Notes: generated by a model from the letters alone, not told the origin. A DNA stretch of 64,000 nt from Pardosa pseudoannulata (GCA_032207245.1 CM063504.1:15682287-15746286), one strand, 5' to 3'; shown: positions 13,167-26,015, counted from the stretch's first letter. Program-made: numbers and translations.

Positions 13167-13408
13167 TTAACCCTTTTGTGGGCTATTTATTTCCCACACA
13201 ACGTTTTCAAACCTTCAAGTAAGAAGTGCTATTTATGTTCAATTGATCAAAAAATAGATGATAGCGCAAAACTGAAGCGGAAATCTGTCTTCTCATAGTT
13301 ATGGTAGCAAGGCCAATTTATTATAAAGGGTTTTGAGCTTAACACAAGTGTATTTTGTTAGATCATGTAGTTGGGAAATAATCTTCCCACGGCCTTCGAA
13401 AGGGTTAA
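13167..13408. mobile_element. piggyBac-like MITE, TTAACCCTTT ends
   Basis: A 242-bp element bounded by TTAA. The left end is TTAACCCTTTTGTGGGC and the right end (inward) TTAACCCTTTCGAAGGCC. Subterminal GGGAAATAA and TTATTTCCC motifs are also inverted. There is no coding content. TTAA sites and CCCTTT ends are characteristic of piggyBac derivatives. Confidence 0.8.
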
Positions 13409-15640
13409 ATTGAAATCCTTGATCTAAAATATACTTTAATTTACAGCATACGTATGCAATATAAAGTATTGTTTTATTCTTCTTGACTTTTAGATAATTT
13501 TATATTGGTTTCTATGTCAGTCTCTAATCTATATTGTTCTACAGTTATTTAGAAATAATAGAAATTGCTACAAATATACTGCCATTGTATAAAATGTAAT
13601 TAACTTTAATCCACTTTGATCAGTATGACTGTTGTTACATTATGAAATATTCTCTTTTTCTTTAAAGAATTTTCGTTATATAACGGCAAACAAGCTCTTT
13701 ATATAGGACCACTATCTATTTTGTGAGAATATGCTTGGAAAATGTTACTGGAAAACGTTTTTGAGACTTCAAAAAATAAAAAAAATTATATCTGCTCAGA
13801 CAGCAGATAAAATTTTCTTGTCAGTTTTTCGCTAACGGGCAAGACTATCTCGCATTTTCTGTTTGTGTATTTTCTAAAATCGCATTTTGCATTATTTTAT
13901 ATTATCCGATATAGATTCTGATTCTTCATTCTGTTACATAAAATACATTTCTTGTGACTTGCTGATTAAAATCTGTAGATTGTGAGTTAGAAGAGTTTTT
14001 TTTTACTGTCAGTTGAAATTATAAGTTCCATGGTATTTCAGCGATATTTTTACATATTTTATTAAATTGGATTATTTTTCTTTGCAAATGAAATTCTAAA
14101 ATAGTCTTGAGAATGTACTATGTATAAAAATCACTCCTATAGATATGAAAGATGTTACAGGTATACAAATAAATCATACACAGAATTAAATAAAGAAGGA
14201 AATTTACCATGTTACTTATTTAGCATAGTTTTACAGATAGTGAAATATTTCACTTTGATTAAGTTTATAACTCAAAGATTCAAGGCTAAAAATTTAAACA
14301 ATTGTATGTCCCACAAAAGTTAAGTTAATCACTACTTATATCTTTATTTTTTTGTCGATAAGTATTTCCATTTTATTATTTATAGCAACATTTATAGCAA
14401 TCATATATTGATATCTAATTGTATTACCACAATTACTATTTTATATGTATTAACATAATTATTGTTTTTATATTGTTCTCTTTTACAACTAAAAAGGATG
14501 AGTAAGATAATTCTTTATCACTGACTTTGAGCACAATGTCAGCTTTTTTTCATATTACCTTATAATTCGCTGGATTTAGTTGTATTATAAGACCTTCTAA
14601 GATGTAGAATTTTGTGTTTATATTTAGAATCATCATTATTTAACAGTTTCCCTGGTAACTTTGTTTAATCTACATTCATAAATCACTGACTATAAGATAG
14701 ACATAAATTTATTGCTTTTGATAACCATAATTTTTTAATAACACATAAGTTTCATTGATCATCTATTTGAAGTCAAAATGTCACATGAACTTCGACGAGA
14801 GGCCTTATAGAGCTTGTGTGCTCTTTAATGAAACAGAGTTCTTTTATTCCTTTACATAACAACAATCTCGAATAGTACTCAAAATACACGACTTCTCTGT
14901 ATAATTTCTGTAGTGTATAAAAAAATTGGTGTGTAGTAAAACAGTTACCTAACTTAAATCAATGAGATTTATTACTTGATTGTTTACTTGGCAGCCATTT
15001 TGAATGGTATTCAGATCTCATTTATGATCTGTATAAAAATGTATCTATTTCACATACCGTAAATAAATAATAAGTGTGGTAAACAAGAGTTTTATTTCTT
15101 AACTTTTTATTTAGCACCAATGCTCATAACTCATGTGTGACCAGTCAAGCTAAATTATCTGCTATTATACAAGCACAAACAACACTGTGCGATTATCAAA
15201 AGTTTTCAATTTATATACACATGCTCCGTAACCTGAAATTTTTACCTTATGGGAAAGTTGCATTTCCCTCAAAATTCAATTGCTACCACTTACAAAAAAT
15301 TTCCAAAGCTTAAATAATCCTGTGTTAAGAAACGAAATTCTAAGCTCTTGGTAGAATTATTATTTTATTGTTATCATTATTATCATTTATTAATGATTAT
15401 TTCATTATTAGATTGTTGACTCTACCAGGCAACCGACAGTTGTCGAATACTCTATTTTGAAAATGAGCAAAATTTAATGTATCACGTGAAAGACGTTAAA
15501 TATCAGTTTCTAAAACTTTAATTTTTTAACGATATTTTCGTAATGATAATATAAATCTCTGTTACCAGAAAAATATAAGACATTAAAATATATTAGAAAA
15601 TAATTTTTGATTAAAATGCGAACTGAGATGAAAAAAAATT
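13409..15640. other. Unassigned AT-rich sequence
   Basis: No supported gene. The open frame at 14120-14323 has no recognisable similarity. No tandem or inverted structure was found. Confidence 0.5.
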
Positions 15641-16430
15641 AATTCGCCCAACAGTGTTGTAATTTTGATTCTCAATGACTTTCTACTCCAGTGGAAGTGT
15701 TTAAAGTCAGATGAATGTTCTTGGGACCACTCTGTGGCAATTCTGGCCTTTTGGGGTGTCGTAACGTCCTGTTAGAATTCCTCCGATTCCATTGGAATGC
15801 AAAATGAACTTGCAGGTGATGAGACAGGATACTTAAGTATGTGGTAACTGACAGAGTCGTATCTAGACGTATCAGGGTTCCCGTATCACTTCAATTGCTC
15901 TCGCGCCCCATGCTTGGATTCATGAAATTGCCTTTATACCCATACATGTTTTTCCACTCGATAAGTTTTAACAGAGACTCATCACACCAAGTAACGCGTT
16001 TCAAGTCATCAACAGTCTAATGTCGGTGTTCACGTGCCCAGGCGAGGCGTAAAGCTTTGTATCTTGCAGCCATCAATGGTACAGAAGTGGGCCTCGGCTT
16101 CGAAAGCCCATATCAAGGATGTTTCGTTGAATGTTGCACTCTGACCCTTGTTAATGGATCAACATTGAAATCTGCAGGAGGGTTTCAATTCTATCACGTT
16201 TCATGATTGTCTCCAGTCATGGTTCTTGCATGATTTTTTTCTGGCCCCAGCAATATCGGAGATTTAATGCTTTATCAGATTCTCGACATTCACGGTACAC
16301 TCACGAAATGGTCGTAAGGTAAAATGCAAATTTGTGATGCTATATCTCCTCACTCGTGTTCCAACTGCCACACCACGTTCAAACTCGCATAAATCTTAAA
16401 AACCCACCATTGTTGCAGCAGTAACCGATT
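15640..16430 (-). pseudogene. Tc1-like transposase relic
   Basis: Read on the minus strand, three stretches in shifting frames match the Tc1 transposase order. Near 16400-16280 is a CEFERGVAVGTR-like HTH segment. Near 16090-15990 is ALRLAWAREHRH followed by TVDDLKRVTWCDES, the hallmark region around the first catalytic Asp. Near 15770-15650 is QDVTTPQKARIATEWSQEHS then DFKHFHW, corresponding to the QDNAPxHKA block. In that block the Asp is present but several neighbours have changed. Many stops and frameshifts separate the blocks. No terminal inverted repeats were identified. The copy is dead and older than the mariner at 2 kb. Confidence 0.82.
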
Positions 16431-16439
16431 TAACAACTT

Positions 16440-17330
16440 TGCTAGACACTTGTTGTCTTATATAGGCTTTGCCGTCCGCAGCGACGTATTTTGATTGGCT
16501 CATTATCTCTTTATTTACACTTGCATGCCTATACCAGATTTTTAACTTTTCAGTGTAAAATGTATCATACCAAAAATAGTGATTACACATATATCTCTAA
16601 CGTCTAGAATTTAATGAAACTAAGACATATTTAATAACTCATATTTATTTAACATTTCAGCCGTTTTCTCAATAAATTCCGCATGTGTTATAAAATAAGA
16701 TGAATTTCTAAAAATTGTTTTTTAAAATCAAACTTTTAATCCATTACACAAGTAAATAATATGCTATAAATAACATATGGTTATAATGAACTATTTATAG
16801 TGTTGTCAAGTTATTCCCAAGTACTATAATGTCAAAGTTTCTTGGATAATGCATTTAAAAATGTTGCAGAATATTTTTACAAATTGTTTATAGAAACTAC
16901 TTAATTTTTTTCAGATTTATAAGTTGGAATTTAAAGGAAATCCTCAGCATGCATCTACTTTAAAAATAAAATCTTAAATTCAAAGGTTTATTTAAAAAAA
17001 TCTATTAAAATTCCAATAAAATCCAATTGTTTATATAAAACTTCTCTCAAGTTTCTATCCTTTCATCAAAAACTCTCATTTTAATTTAGTGAGATACCTT
17101 AATAATACCGCAGAGTTTGTCTACTACTTTTTACTGAAGTTCGATCGACGTACTTTGATGAATTTTGGTAACTCTTGATTTCTGGTCAGGTGTAATATTC
17201 ATATATTTTTAAAAATTAATTTATAAAGATAATTTTTAAGGTACGGAACAAAATAATTTTGATATCAGTAGATATTTTCTGCCACAGATTCAAAATAAAT
17301 ATACCAATAGTAACTATGGACCCCAGAACG
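16440..17330. other. Unassigned AT-rich sequence
   Basis: Nothing recognised. It may include decayed flanks of the Tc1-like element. Confidence 0.45.
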
Positions 17331-18673
17331 TTAGAGAGTTTTTCCACTTACCGACACGACAGCGATAAATCTTAGACGACTATCGTTCTCCGACATCGCG
17401 CACGTAAAATGCACTAATATGAGCTACTCGCTATTCCACCAACCGATTCAATGACGATTTTGTCGTCTTCTAACGACCGATATTGTTTATCAGGCAGTTT
17501 TATCGGTCCATACGCGCTATTCCTTTTGAATCGGTCTGACATTTTTAGAGCTATCGCTACTCACGTTGTTTGCTTTGGATTAATAAATTATATTTTTTGT
17601 CATACAGTTGTTATATGACTTTATTTTTAATTTCATTATTAATATAATATTTATATCCTTAGATTTCTTACGCATTAAATTTACACATTCTGCTGATTTA
17701 AATGTTATATTATTATCACTTGCTTCCACGTCAATAGTAGATTAAAATTTTAAAACTTGATCGTAATATGCAATTTTATCGAAAATTTGCTATTATTACT
17801 GTTTGAATTTCACAACTGTTATATTAAGTTCTCAGCTGCAATAATCAATAAGTTCATTTATCACATACTGTTGCTTTTGAAAGCAAATTACTGACTGTAT
17901 CAAATTTTGATTTAAGATTGTTTAATAAATTTAAAGAGGTAAAGTTACTAAAGAAAAAAAGGGTCTGATAAATTTTTTAATAGTTAAAATCAAATAGATT
18001 TAAAAAGGAAAATGAAAAGGACAAAAATAATTACATAAAATTAGAAAAGAACAATTATAATTGGAGATATTTTTATTCGTATTTTTTAAATATATTATTG
18101 TTTTAAACAAAAATCATTTTAATTATTAGAAGATATGCCAGAATCTTAGCAGATTTAAAAGAGTTACACATAAAGTAAAATTAAAATTTTTAAAATAAAT
18201 AGTAAAGAAAGACACCGGGAATCGAACCCAAGGCGAAAAAGTGAAAGAGCAGAGCTCTAACACTGAGACAAAACTACTTGCACGTTGAGTGTTAAATTGA
18301 CCTTATCATGAAAAAAGAGGCTGAGCCAAAGTTTCATTAGCATATCACCAATGGAGAAAATATCAGAAATTAGTGCCTAGTATTACCATCCAATATTTTT
18401 CAAACGTGTATAATGAAACAGCTTTAAAATTTACTTTTCTAACTATAATTGTTGTACTAAGTCTATAAAAGTTAGTACTTTAGCAATTATAAAACTTGTG
18501 CGAGCTTACTACCATCTTTAAATGAGACGATTAGAAAATTTCAGGTATTATCGGGTAAAGATATCGGTCGAGTGGAAAAACTGCTTTCTAGACTACACGA
18601 TACCGTTTAGTTGTTGCATTATTTACCGGCCGATACAGACGTTGTCGTGTCGGTAAGTCGGAAAGCGCTCTTA
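17331..18673. mobile_element. 1.3-kb TIR element, TTA target site (Harbinger-like?)
   Basis: The body is 17334-18670. The left end is GAGAGTTTTTCCACTTACCG then ACACGACAGCG. The right end, inward, is GAGCGCTTTCCGACTTACCG then ACACGACAACG. TTA flanks both sides (17331-17333 and 18671-18673), matching a 3-bp target duplication. GC-rich outer 200 bp (left) and 130 bp (right) enclose an AT-rich core without transposase. A second inverted motif (TCGGTC...GGAAAAAC) is subterminal. A 3-bp TTA site suggests PIF/Harbinger, but the ends are not the usual GGGCC type, so class is uncertain. Confidence 0.7.
18210..18285 (-). pseudogene. tRNA-like relic inside the 17.3-kb element
   Basis: On the minus strand, TGTCTCAGTGTTAGAGC resembles a tRNA D arm/A box. 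GGGTTCGATTCCCGG is a good T arm/B box with a plausible 5-bp stem. The acceptor ends do not pair and there is no convincing anticodon stem, so this is not a functional tRNA gene. It is either a tRNA pseudogene or the head of a SINE inserted into the transposon. Confidence 0.5.
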
Positions 18674-18949
18674 TGTTGCAAATCTGCACAAATAAAATAG
18701 ATAAAGAAAAGTAGACAGCCGTTTCGAAGCTGAAATAAGTTTTTCCTAATTATCTCCAAAACTGCTGTGAAGTTTATTTGTTTATCTCAATTATGCATTT
18801 TATACCATAGTTGCTTCCGTTTAAGAATTTGTTTACAGGGATATCTGGTTGAGTTTAAGGTGAATGTAGAAAAAACATTGTTTAACAATAGCCTCAAAAA
18901 GCTTTGAAAGAAAGAAGTCTTATAATCAGAACTGCCTTCGAATTTTTAA

Positions 18950-19006
18950 CCCTCGTGCTGCAAAAAAGTAGATGGTAGAATTCCAAACCACACCAAAAGA
19001 AACCTT
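18950..19006 (+). mobile_element. Family A SINE 3' fragment
   Basis: The segment AACCCTCGTGCTGCAAAAAA, then GTAGATGGTAGAATTCCAAACC, is the terminal 50 bp of the family A SINE. The tRNA head and body are absent. Confidence 0.75.
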
Positions 19007-19009
19007 CGA

Positions 19010-20770
19010 ATTTTAGAACGATAGTGCTCACGTATTGGTCGATTCATGGATGACAGTTTAAAGTTGACAGTTTAAGAAAGACACATTTTCATTTAGTTTA
19101 ATAAATATTTTCTGAAATTAAGTTTCTAAACTACAGGCTGATCTACATTTACGTTAAGCTCGCCTAGTCTTTCCCGGCAGTTAAAAATTAAGGGATAAAT
19201 TAGCAATTGTATGAACTCACACCACGGTCAAAAAGACAGATTCCTTAGATAAAAATTAATAAATGCTGAAAAAAACTGTAGTAATAGCTTCATTTTTGAA
19301 TAAAATGTGGGATATTTAAGGTCAGTTAAAAGGAGTCTTCTTTTTGCGACTTTAAGTGGTGGTGGATTTGTGTTATGAAAGAAGTGAGCATAATAGACCA
19401 ATAAGCGTATACGCCAGATTTAATTTAAATATTACAAAAGAATTATTGTCAGATATTTAATCTGGAGTATTAATGTAATAGTTTAATCCTAGTTCAATAG
19501 GTTTTTCAACAAACTTAACGACAGCGTAAAGGTGTTAAATGAAATGTATACACTACTATAAAGGACGTTTAAAAAAATTCTAGCAGCATTAGATTTTGGA
19601 CTAACTTTTATAACATCTGAAAATTTTATCAAATATTTAACATTATGTTACCGCAAAATTTTTGTGGAACTGAAAATTAAAGCATCAAAAGAATTATAGA
19701 TATTTAAATCTAGTTGTTTGAAACTTTCTATGTTAAAATGTTAATTTTCATTTCTATGACCCATTTAGGTTCATTCTAAATAGAAAAAGGGGGAGCGTCC
19801 TCTGCAAAAAACAAATGAAAAAAGATAAAGAAATAACTACTTATCAGTTAGTTATACATATAAGCTTTACGCATATATTTAACTCTAAAAGGAAAATTCG
19901 CATTCAAAAACGTTCTTAAAATACTATATTCGTGATTCTTTCTCTGATAATTTTCTAGAATAAACGAAAATCATTCCGGTAATGGCTCAGAATGAATGCC
20001 AACGGCCATGCATTTCGTCTTCTGCTCTGGCTTCCGGATGTCGTCTGTTGGTAATAAACAGACGGACAAAATCATTTGATGGCCCTCTGGCGGTTACCCG
20101 GCAAAGCAAAGCCATTCATTGAAGACATTTGCGAATGTAGAGCGTTGAAAGCTTTCCGCTGAAGTCGGCCCAGAGTATTTATTCCGCAATGGCTGGGAAA
20201 ATAACTTTCGCTAACAATTCTTCTTCCCCCCCCCCTTCTGTCCGAAATGACTCGGAAAAAGAATGGCCTGAATATTACACTGGGAGAGTTTCCTAGTTTC
20301 TTTTATTTCAAGCTGTGTTTATTTCGTTAACGGGACCAAGTCGAACTTAGAATGTTCATTCGGAAGGAATTTAAATGCTTCTTTTTAAAATAGGGAAGGT
20401 GAGTTCCGGGCTAGTTTAAAGCTTGTCTAGCATTTTTAGCTTTCTGCTCGTGGAAGACACAAGTAGGAATATTTGGGGTTCTTTGCATTTACTTTATAGG
20501 AGAAATTTCTATCTTCCTTATTAGAAGGCTACATTTGGTGTCAAATATTATTCTTATTTAATTTTGTGGTATAATGAGGAATAGAGTTGAAAATAATTCT
20601 TTTAAAAGACTTGTGCAAGTTTTATGAACTGTACTGTAATATAGAAATTCGTTACGTGGAAGGAATGGCACAGTCAAATATACCGTTCAAAATTTGAAAA
20701 AGTAAAAACGATATAAATTTCCCTCACATGGATAAAAGTAATCGTATCTTTCTTATGAAGTTATTGTTTA
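19010..20770. other. Unassigned sequence with a GC-richer island at about 19970-20290
   Basis: Most is AT-rich without structure. At about 19970-20290 base composition rises sharply (CCAACGGCCATGCATTTCG, GGCCCTCTGGCGGTTACCCG) with a C9 tract near 20227. No frame stays open and no repeat ends are seen. It could be a conserved non-coding element or a first exon/UTR of an unrecognised transcript. Confidence 0.45.
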
Positions 20771-20771
20771 A

Positions 20772-21577
20772 GGTATCCGTCTACATTAAAAACGTCATTT
20801 TTTGCCAAAAATCATAATCTTTTTGAAGCAACGAAGTGTAAGGAATTTTAAACATGCATTTTAATTTTTTAATAGTTAAAGTTGCTTTCATAAACCTCAA
20901 ATGCATTTTTCTGAGAACTGTATTTTTAATAAATTTTGAAACTTGAAATGTGACTTCTCAAAAATTTCTTAAATATTTTATTGAAAATTGTTATGAATGC
21001 TCTTGATAGTATTTACTAGTAAATAACCTAAAATCTTTAAATTTGGATAATTTTTAATGATGTTACACTCATAGTTAGATATAAAGGTAATGAAAATTCG
21101 TTAAAAATTCAATGTGTATGATTTTGTAGGACCAAAATTTTTTACCAAATGTAAATTAAGCAAAGATTTGGGTGGCTCACTAGTCCAAGAAAGGTGTTGC
21201 ATCAAAAAATATTGAAATAATTTAATTTATTAAAAAATTAGACTTTAAAAAAACCCCAATTTTTTTATTAAGTATTTTTCATTTATTAAAAATTTTATAA
21301 AAACTTCTCCAGGAATAAATTTTAGTGCAATTCTCTATGATAATTTAAAAAATAAATCTAAAATCTAAAGATGTAATAACATGAACTAGTTTCTACGTTT
21401 AAAGAAAAAAGTTTTCCGAACGAATTTAAAATTTTTAAAATTTTTTTTGTCATAGATTTAGATTTTTACTCTCATGAATCGTATAATTTAAATCATTTCT
21501 GAAAGACAATGATTTTTCGTATAATATTTAAAAGCTCATAACTTAAATACGTTTTTAACGTAAACAGGATTTTTCAC
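20772..21577. mobile_element. Putative TIR element of about 0.8 kb
   Basis: The left boundary reads TATCCGTCTACATTAAAAAC followed by GTCATTTT. The right boundary, inward, reads AATCCTGTTTACGTTAAAAA followed by CGTATTTAA. These match over about 25 bp with several differences. The interior is AT-rich with no transposase. The target duplication could not be defined, so the class is unassigned. Confidence 0.5.
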
Positions 21578-21579
21578 TT

Positions 21580-23520
21580 GAAACAAATTTAAAATGTACT
21601 GCAAGTAAGAAAACATGAGAAGGAAGTATGTTTGAAACTGATAAAACAAATGGAGGACTGATAATAAAATAAAACTTTGATAAACTTATTAAGTATTGGT
21701 TTCCATCCTCTTGAAAATACATTATAATAAAATGTTACAAGTTATGTAACAGTCATGAAAATAAAATTTGAATTGCAGTAAAGTATCGTTTTCAAACGGG
21801 GATAATTATTTTGGAATAAATATAGAATGTTTTTGTGCTTAAAGGACATACGTTTGTAAGCTGTCGAATAGTTTGCAGAAAACAAGGTTGAAAATACTCT
21901 AAGTTTCTATAATCCTAAATAAACTATAGACATGTGAGAAATTCTTGCTTGTAAAGAAGGATAAACTTTTTATCATAAACAGCTATACACTTTAAGTACT
22001 ATAGTAGTATGTAAGTATATATATTTGTTCCTCATTGCTTAGTGGAGGCAGTAGTCCGTTCTCAACTGATAGCATTTTATTTAAAGGCCTTTGAGAGTGT
22101 TTTCACTTGTGACCACGTTCTTTCCCTTTTTTTCTGAGGGCACAGGAATACAACAGGGAACTAATTTATATTGAAAATATTTACTTGTATTTTTAAAAAT
22201 AATCTCTTTTCTCAATATGCCAACATAATCTTTTTCTCAGATTTTATGAATAAGGAACTTACCGGGGTACTAGTTATATGTTCATGAAACACACCGTTTC
22301 GAGGTTATAACAAATAAACTCAGTTTCTGAACAATAACGGCTCTCTTAAGTACTGGAGTCTATGTGTAATTTGGATCTATTTACCAATGCTTTTCGAACT
22401 GGATTTAGTCTGATTAGCTATCCTAGAAAAAATAAGTACCGTAGTTGTCGAAATCAAATGTAATTTCTGTAGGTAAATATTCAATAAACCTTGTATATAA
22501 TTTATGTTTTCCCCTCTAATTTTTCTGATCGAAGCGAGGCAAACATTGTTTTTTGCACCTGTTTTTAAAGCAAACGAAATTCGTTACTTTGTAGAAACAC
22601 TTATCTAAATGGTAAGTTAAATCAGAAGCACTTGTAACCATTTTGTTTCTAGAGAACTCTAGTTTTGGATATTTTAAATTAGCTTCTATTTCTATATTTA
22701 AATGTAAAAAATTACTATTTTAATAAAAACTTACTGAAATTCCAAAAAATAACAATATAAGTCTACTTCTTCTTGACGAAATGTATGGAATATTTTGCCG
22801 TTTTTTTTTCACACATGTACACAAGATAACGTGATTAAAGCACAAATATTAATAGAAAATTGGAAAGCAAACTGGTATTTCATATCTTCAAGGAGCAAAT
22901 TAATTTATTGATGGTAAAACAAATGAACCAGCTCAGCTGTGCCAAAGTCTTTTTTGTTTGGAATATTTGACTTATGTCAGCACTGATGAAGAAACTCGTT
23001 TTCCGCTATAAAACTGTCCGAATTTCAACTTACATTTAATATTTAAGCTTCCAACACGTTGGGTTTTCGTTAACCTATAAGACATTACAAAGCCCTAATT
23101 TTTTAAATTAATTTTTTGAAACACCAATTGAAAGTTGTTTTGGTATGTCGTACCCAGTTTGAGTTTTGGCAGGTATGATTTTAATCATAGTGATATTTCA
23201 TCACAGTTCCTAAAAATCTTAATGATCTTTTAATAATATATTTACAATAAAAGTTTTCCCAAACTGTAATACACACTTTTCGACATCTGTTACTTTTCAC
23301 TAAAATGATTTATGCCTGATGGGTCAATTTTGTTCTTCAGAACAGGGCGGTCAAAGGAAACGTTAAATTCGGTCCCTGTTTGCAATCATGGCAGACCATA
23401 AATTTTAGACTAAAATTTTAGAGTAGTGAAAAAACATTTCAACATATTTTCATATGTTTCATTTAACCCAGAAGATTTTGTTTTTACCTTCGTTACTTGT
23501 CTTATTAATACCTCGATATA
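21580..23520. other. Unassigned AT-rich sequence
   Basis: No supported gene, inverted ends or tandem structure. Confidence 0.5.
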
Positions 23521-23717
23521 CAAATAAAACTTGCCCAACGATGGCCGATTGGTTAGGGTGCTGGCCTTCGGAACCGGAGTTCGTGGGTTCCAATCCCACG
23601 GTGGCATGGATGTTCGTAGCCGTTCGGAATCTAAGGTGTAGGTCAAGGTCTCATTAGCCCTCGTGTTGCAAAAAGTAGACCGTAGCACTCCAAACCAAAC
23701 CTAAACAAAGAAAACTT
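23521..23717 (+). mobile_element. tRNA-derived SINE (family A), plus strand
   Basis: The body is 23533-23705. The A box lies in GATGGCCGATTGGTTAGGG. The B box GGGTTCCAATCCCAC carries one substitution (GTTCC for GTTCG). Then come GTAGCCGTTCGGAATC, TTAGCCCTCGTGTTGC and a CCAAACCAAACC tail. CAAATAAAACTT and CAAAGAAAACTT flank it as a 12-bp target duplication with one mismatch. About 8 bp are missing in the mid-body relative to the other copies. Confidence 0.93.
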
Positions 23718-24109
23718 AATTTGATGCCTCCGAAAAATTTGGCTCACCTGAAAGATTATGTGCAAGCTGAGGAAGAGAAAGTTTTATTTTGAAATTCGAG
23801 TTGTTATATAAACATTAGTCTAAAAAGTTGTCATTTGATATTTGTTATACTATTTGCGTCTATCAGACTCAATTATTGTCTAATATGGTATTCACCATGA
23901 GAGATCACTATGCTGAATGAAGTTTTCAGTGTTTTTTCTAATTTACTGATAAGTAGATGCCATTTTGTTATTGGTATTCACGGAATGGTTGGAATGTTGG
24001 ACATTTTGAACAATGTAAACTAACCAAATAGATGCCTGAGTGAAAAGCAACTTAAAAGTCTAATAATCTAATGCTTAGCTAAACTAGCTCTTCAAGAGAA
24101 AAAAAACCC

Positions 24110-24440
24110 TATACGCCAACGCGTACATGTTGCAAAAGCAGTAGATTCAGTTTAGGATTCCCTTTTCCTCCGAAACATACATGGATTTCTCGGGGATCAC
24201 AAAAGATTTTCAATCGATTAAAGGTCGATATTTATCACAAGTCAAGATAAATTAAAATAAATCATTTACACATTTTTTCTGTAAAACAAGAAATCTGCCC
24301 ATTGTTCACCACTGAAATGAATTACAAACTAACACGTACATGTTGACGTGGGTAAATACTTTACTCTACAGAAAGTTTACATTAGCACATGAAATGAAAG
24401 ATGGTCACAACTTGTCATTGTAACAACTTGTCACACAATT
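24110..24440. repeat. Old dispersed repeat R2, copy 1
   Basis: It shares AAGAAATCTGCCCATT, then an AAACTAACACGTACATGTTG-like phrase, with 45.68-45.75 kb. It also shares the upstream part (GGATTCCCTTTTCCTC, ACATGGATTTCTCG) with 48.15-48.2 kb. Copies are strongly diverged. Class unknown. Confidence 0.5.
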
Positions 24441-24511
24441 TGTCAAGGGTTAATTCGCCTAAATGATTCCTCACATATTTCTTCTGTGTTTTGTTTGTTT
24501 TTCAAATGCAG

Positions 24512-24860
24512 ATGGTAATACAGGCGCATATATCTTTATGCCAACACATGATTGTGAAGCTGTTTTTCATTTAGCATCAACTGGAAGCCCGTGTATCTTA
24601 ATCCTACGAACGCGAGTAACATTGCCCACGCTTTGTCCTCGTAATTTATTAGCAGAGACCGAGCAAAATACCCTTAGAATTTTCCTGCCACCCCCATAGT
24701 TATGTCTTTTTGAGAACTTGGAGGACATTGTGTCCACGAACATTTTTTACATGCCTAATCACCTTTACTAAACACGGATATTAGGTCGATTAGAGTCCCG
24801 AAACCGCAACCTTTCAGTGACGAGATCGCTAACTTCGTCAATTGAGATACCGCAGCTCCA
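24512..24860 (-). mobile_element. SINE-like element B, single unit with head
   Basis: 24636-24790 matches the 221-bp body unit of the 9-kb array (GTCCTCGTAATTTATTAGCA, GAGAACTTGGAGGACATTGTG, TAATCACCTTTACTAAAC). 24797-24856 matches its tRNA-like head on the minus strand (GTGACGAGATCGCTAACTTCG, ACCGCAGCT). The upstream sequence from 24512 is an open frame after an acceptor-like tract, but it runs straight into the repeat. Confidence 0.6.
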
Positions 24861-25310
24861 TATTTCTTTTATTAACAAAATTTTTGTTAAACCCTTCGCT
24901 TTCGTTATAAGACTTTTACCACAGGTTTTGAAAGGCAAAGACATGTGGCTGAAACACACGTCATTATTATTTTCACTGCTGGAGCGCTTGATGTTACAGC
25001 ATTCACCACTACGAAGCCGCAAATATTTGTTTATTATGGGAGCACCGTACAGGCGCCCAACATTACACCTAAGGGCAAGTAAAAGTATGTCCTAGTAATT
25101 TAAAAGCAGGCACCAAGCAGAAGACCCCCCCAGGCTTAGATTACCACATCCAAAGGTATGATTCAGAACTTGGAGGACATTGGGAACACAAAATTGTTTA
25201 ACATGCATCAACCGCCATTAATAAATTCGCGAATCTTTTACAGCCTTAAATTCGCAACCCTTTATTTATGGAACTGATGGTTTTAACGACTGATCTATCG
25301 CGGCTCCTGA
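24860..25310 (-). mobile_element. SINE-like element B, second unit with head
   Basis: A body unit at about 25085-25230 (GTCCTAGTAATTTAAAAGCA, AACTTGGAGGACATTG) is followed by a decayed tRNA-like head at 25246-25303. It lies directly after the previous copy in the same orientation, making a head-to-tail pair of about 450-bp units. Confidence 0.55.
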
Positions 25311-25913
25311 AAACAAACATAATAAAATTCTCAATTTCAGTCTTCATAACTTGTAATATCTGTAATTTTATTTAACTCTATTTGAGAAATAACAGCAGAA
25401 TCTTAGCTCTCTCCTTAAAAAGGGATTTATAGCTAACGGCTTTGTTTTAGAAACACTTTACTTAGCTCAAAACTGATAATTCAAACTGTTACTGTGGAAA
25501 AAAATATTAAAACTTCTGGTTGACTGCTGAAATTTATTACACACATCAAACGAAAAGTGGTATTACTCTCGTTCTTCAACTTATTTAATATGGGTAATTA
25601 AAGTAATGAGACTAGACTTTTTAGAGAGTTAATTTTTTTAGAACTGTCGAATTAAGTTTGACCGTAGCAACAAAACGTGAGTGAAAGGGTCTCAACCAAT
25701 TGGAAAAACAAATTAAAAGGATTTCCTTCTTATTATTGAACAAGATTGTGAAGATTTCGTAAAGTCTTAAAGTGTTTTCAATTCAGGAGAATTTTTAATT
25801 TAAAAAATATAATAAACTGTACATGCTTTTATCTAGTTTAAAACTAAGGAAGCATCGAATATAAATCAGAGAGAGCATTTTTTGTTGTAAGCAGCAATTT
25901 CACATTTTTCACT

Positions 25914-25993
25914 TTAACCTTCACAGAGGGGCCGGGACAGCATATGTCCCTCGGATGACTTGGTTCTTTAGGAAGACCCTTTCAAAAGGTTAA
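25914..25993. mobile_element. Very short piggyBac-like MITE
   Basis: 80 bp between TTAA sites. The left end is TTAACCTTCACAGAGGGGCC and the right end (inward) TTAACCTTTTGAAAGGG. It contains a palindromic GGGACAGCATATGTCCC. This is likely an internally deleted piggyBac derivative, though the small size lowers certainty. Confidence 0.55.
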
Positions 25994-26015
25994 GGTATTT
26001 CACCTGCACGACACC

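Noticed and set aside
18210..18285. Functional tRNA gene
   Set aside because: The T arm is good, but the acceptor stem does not pair and the anticodon arm is not convincing.
24463..24699. 78-codon frame following an acceptor-like tract as a host exon
   Set aside because: The frame runs into SINE-like element B and its protein resembles no family.
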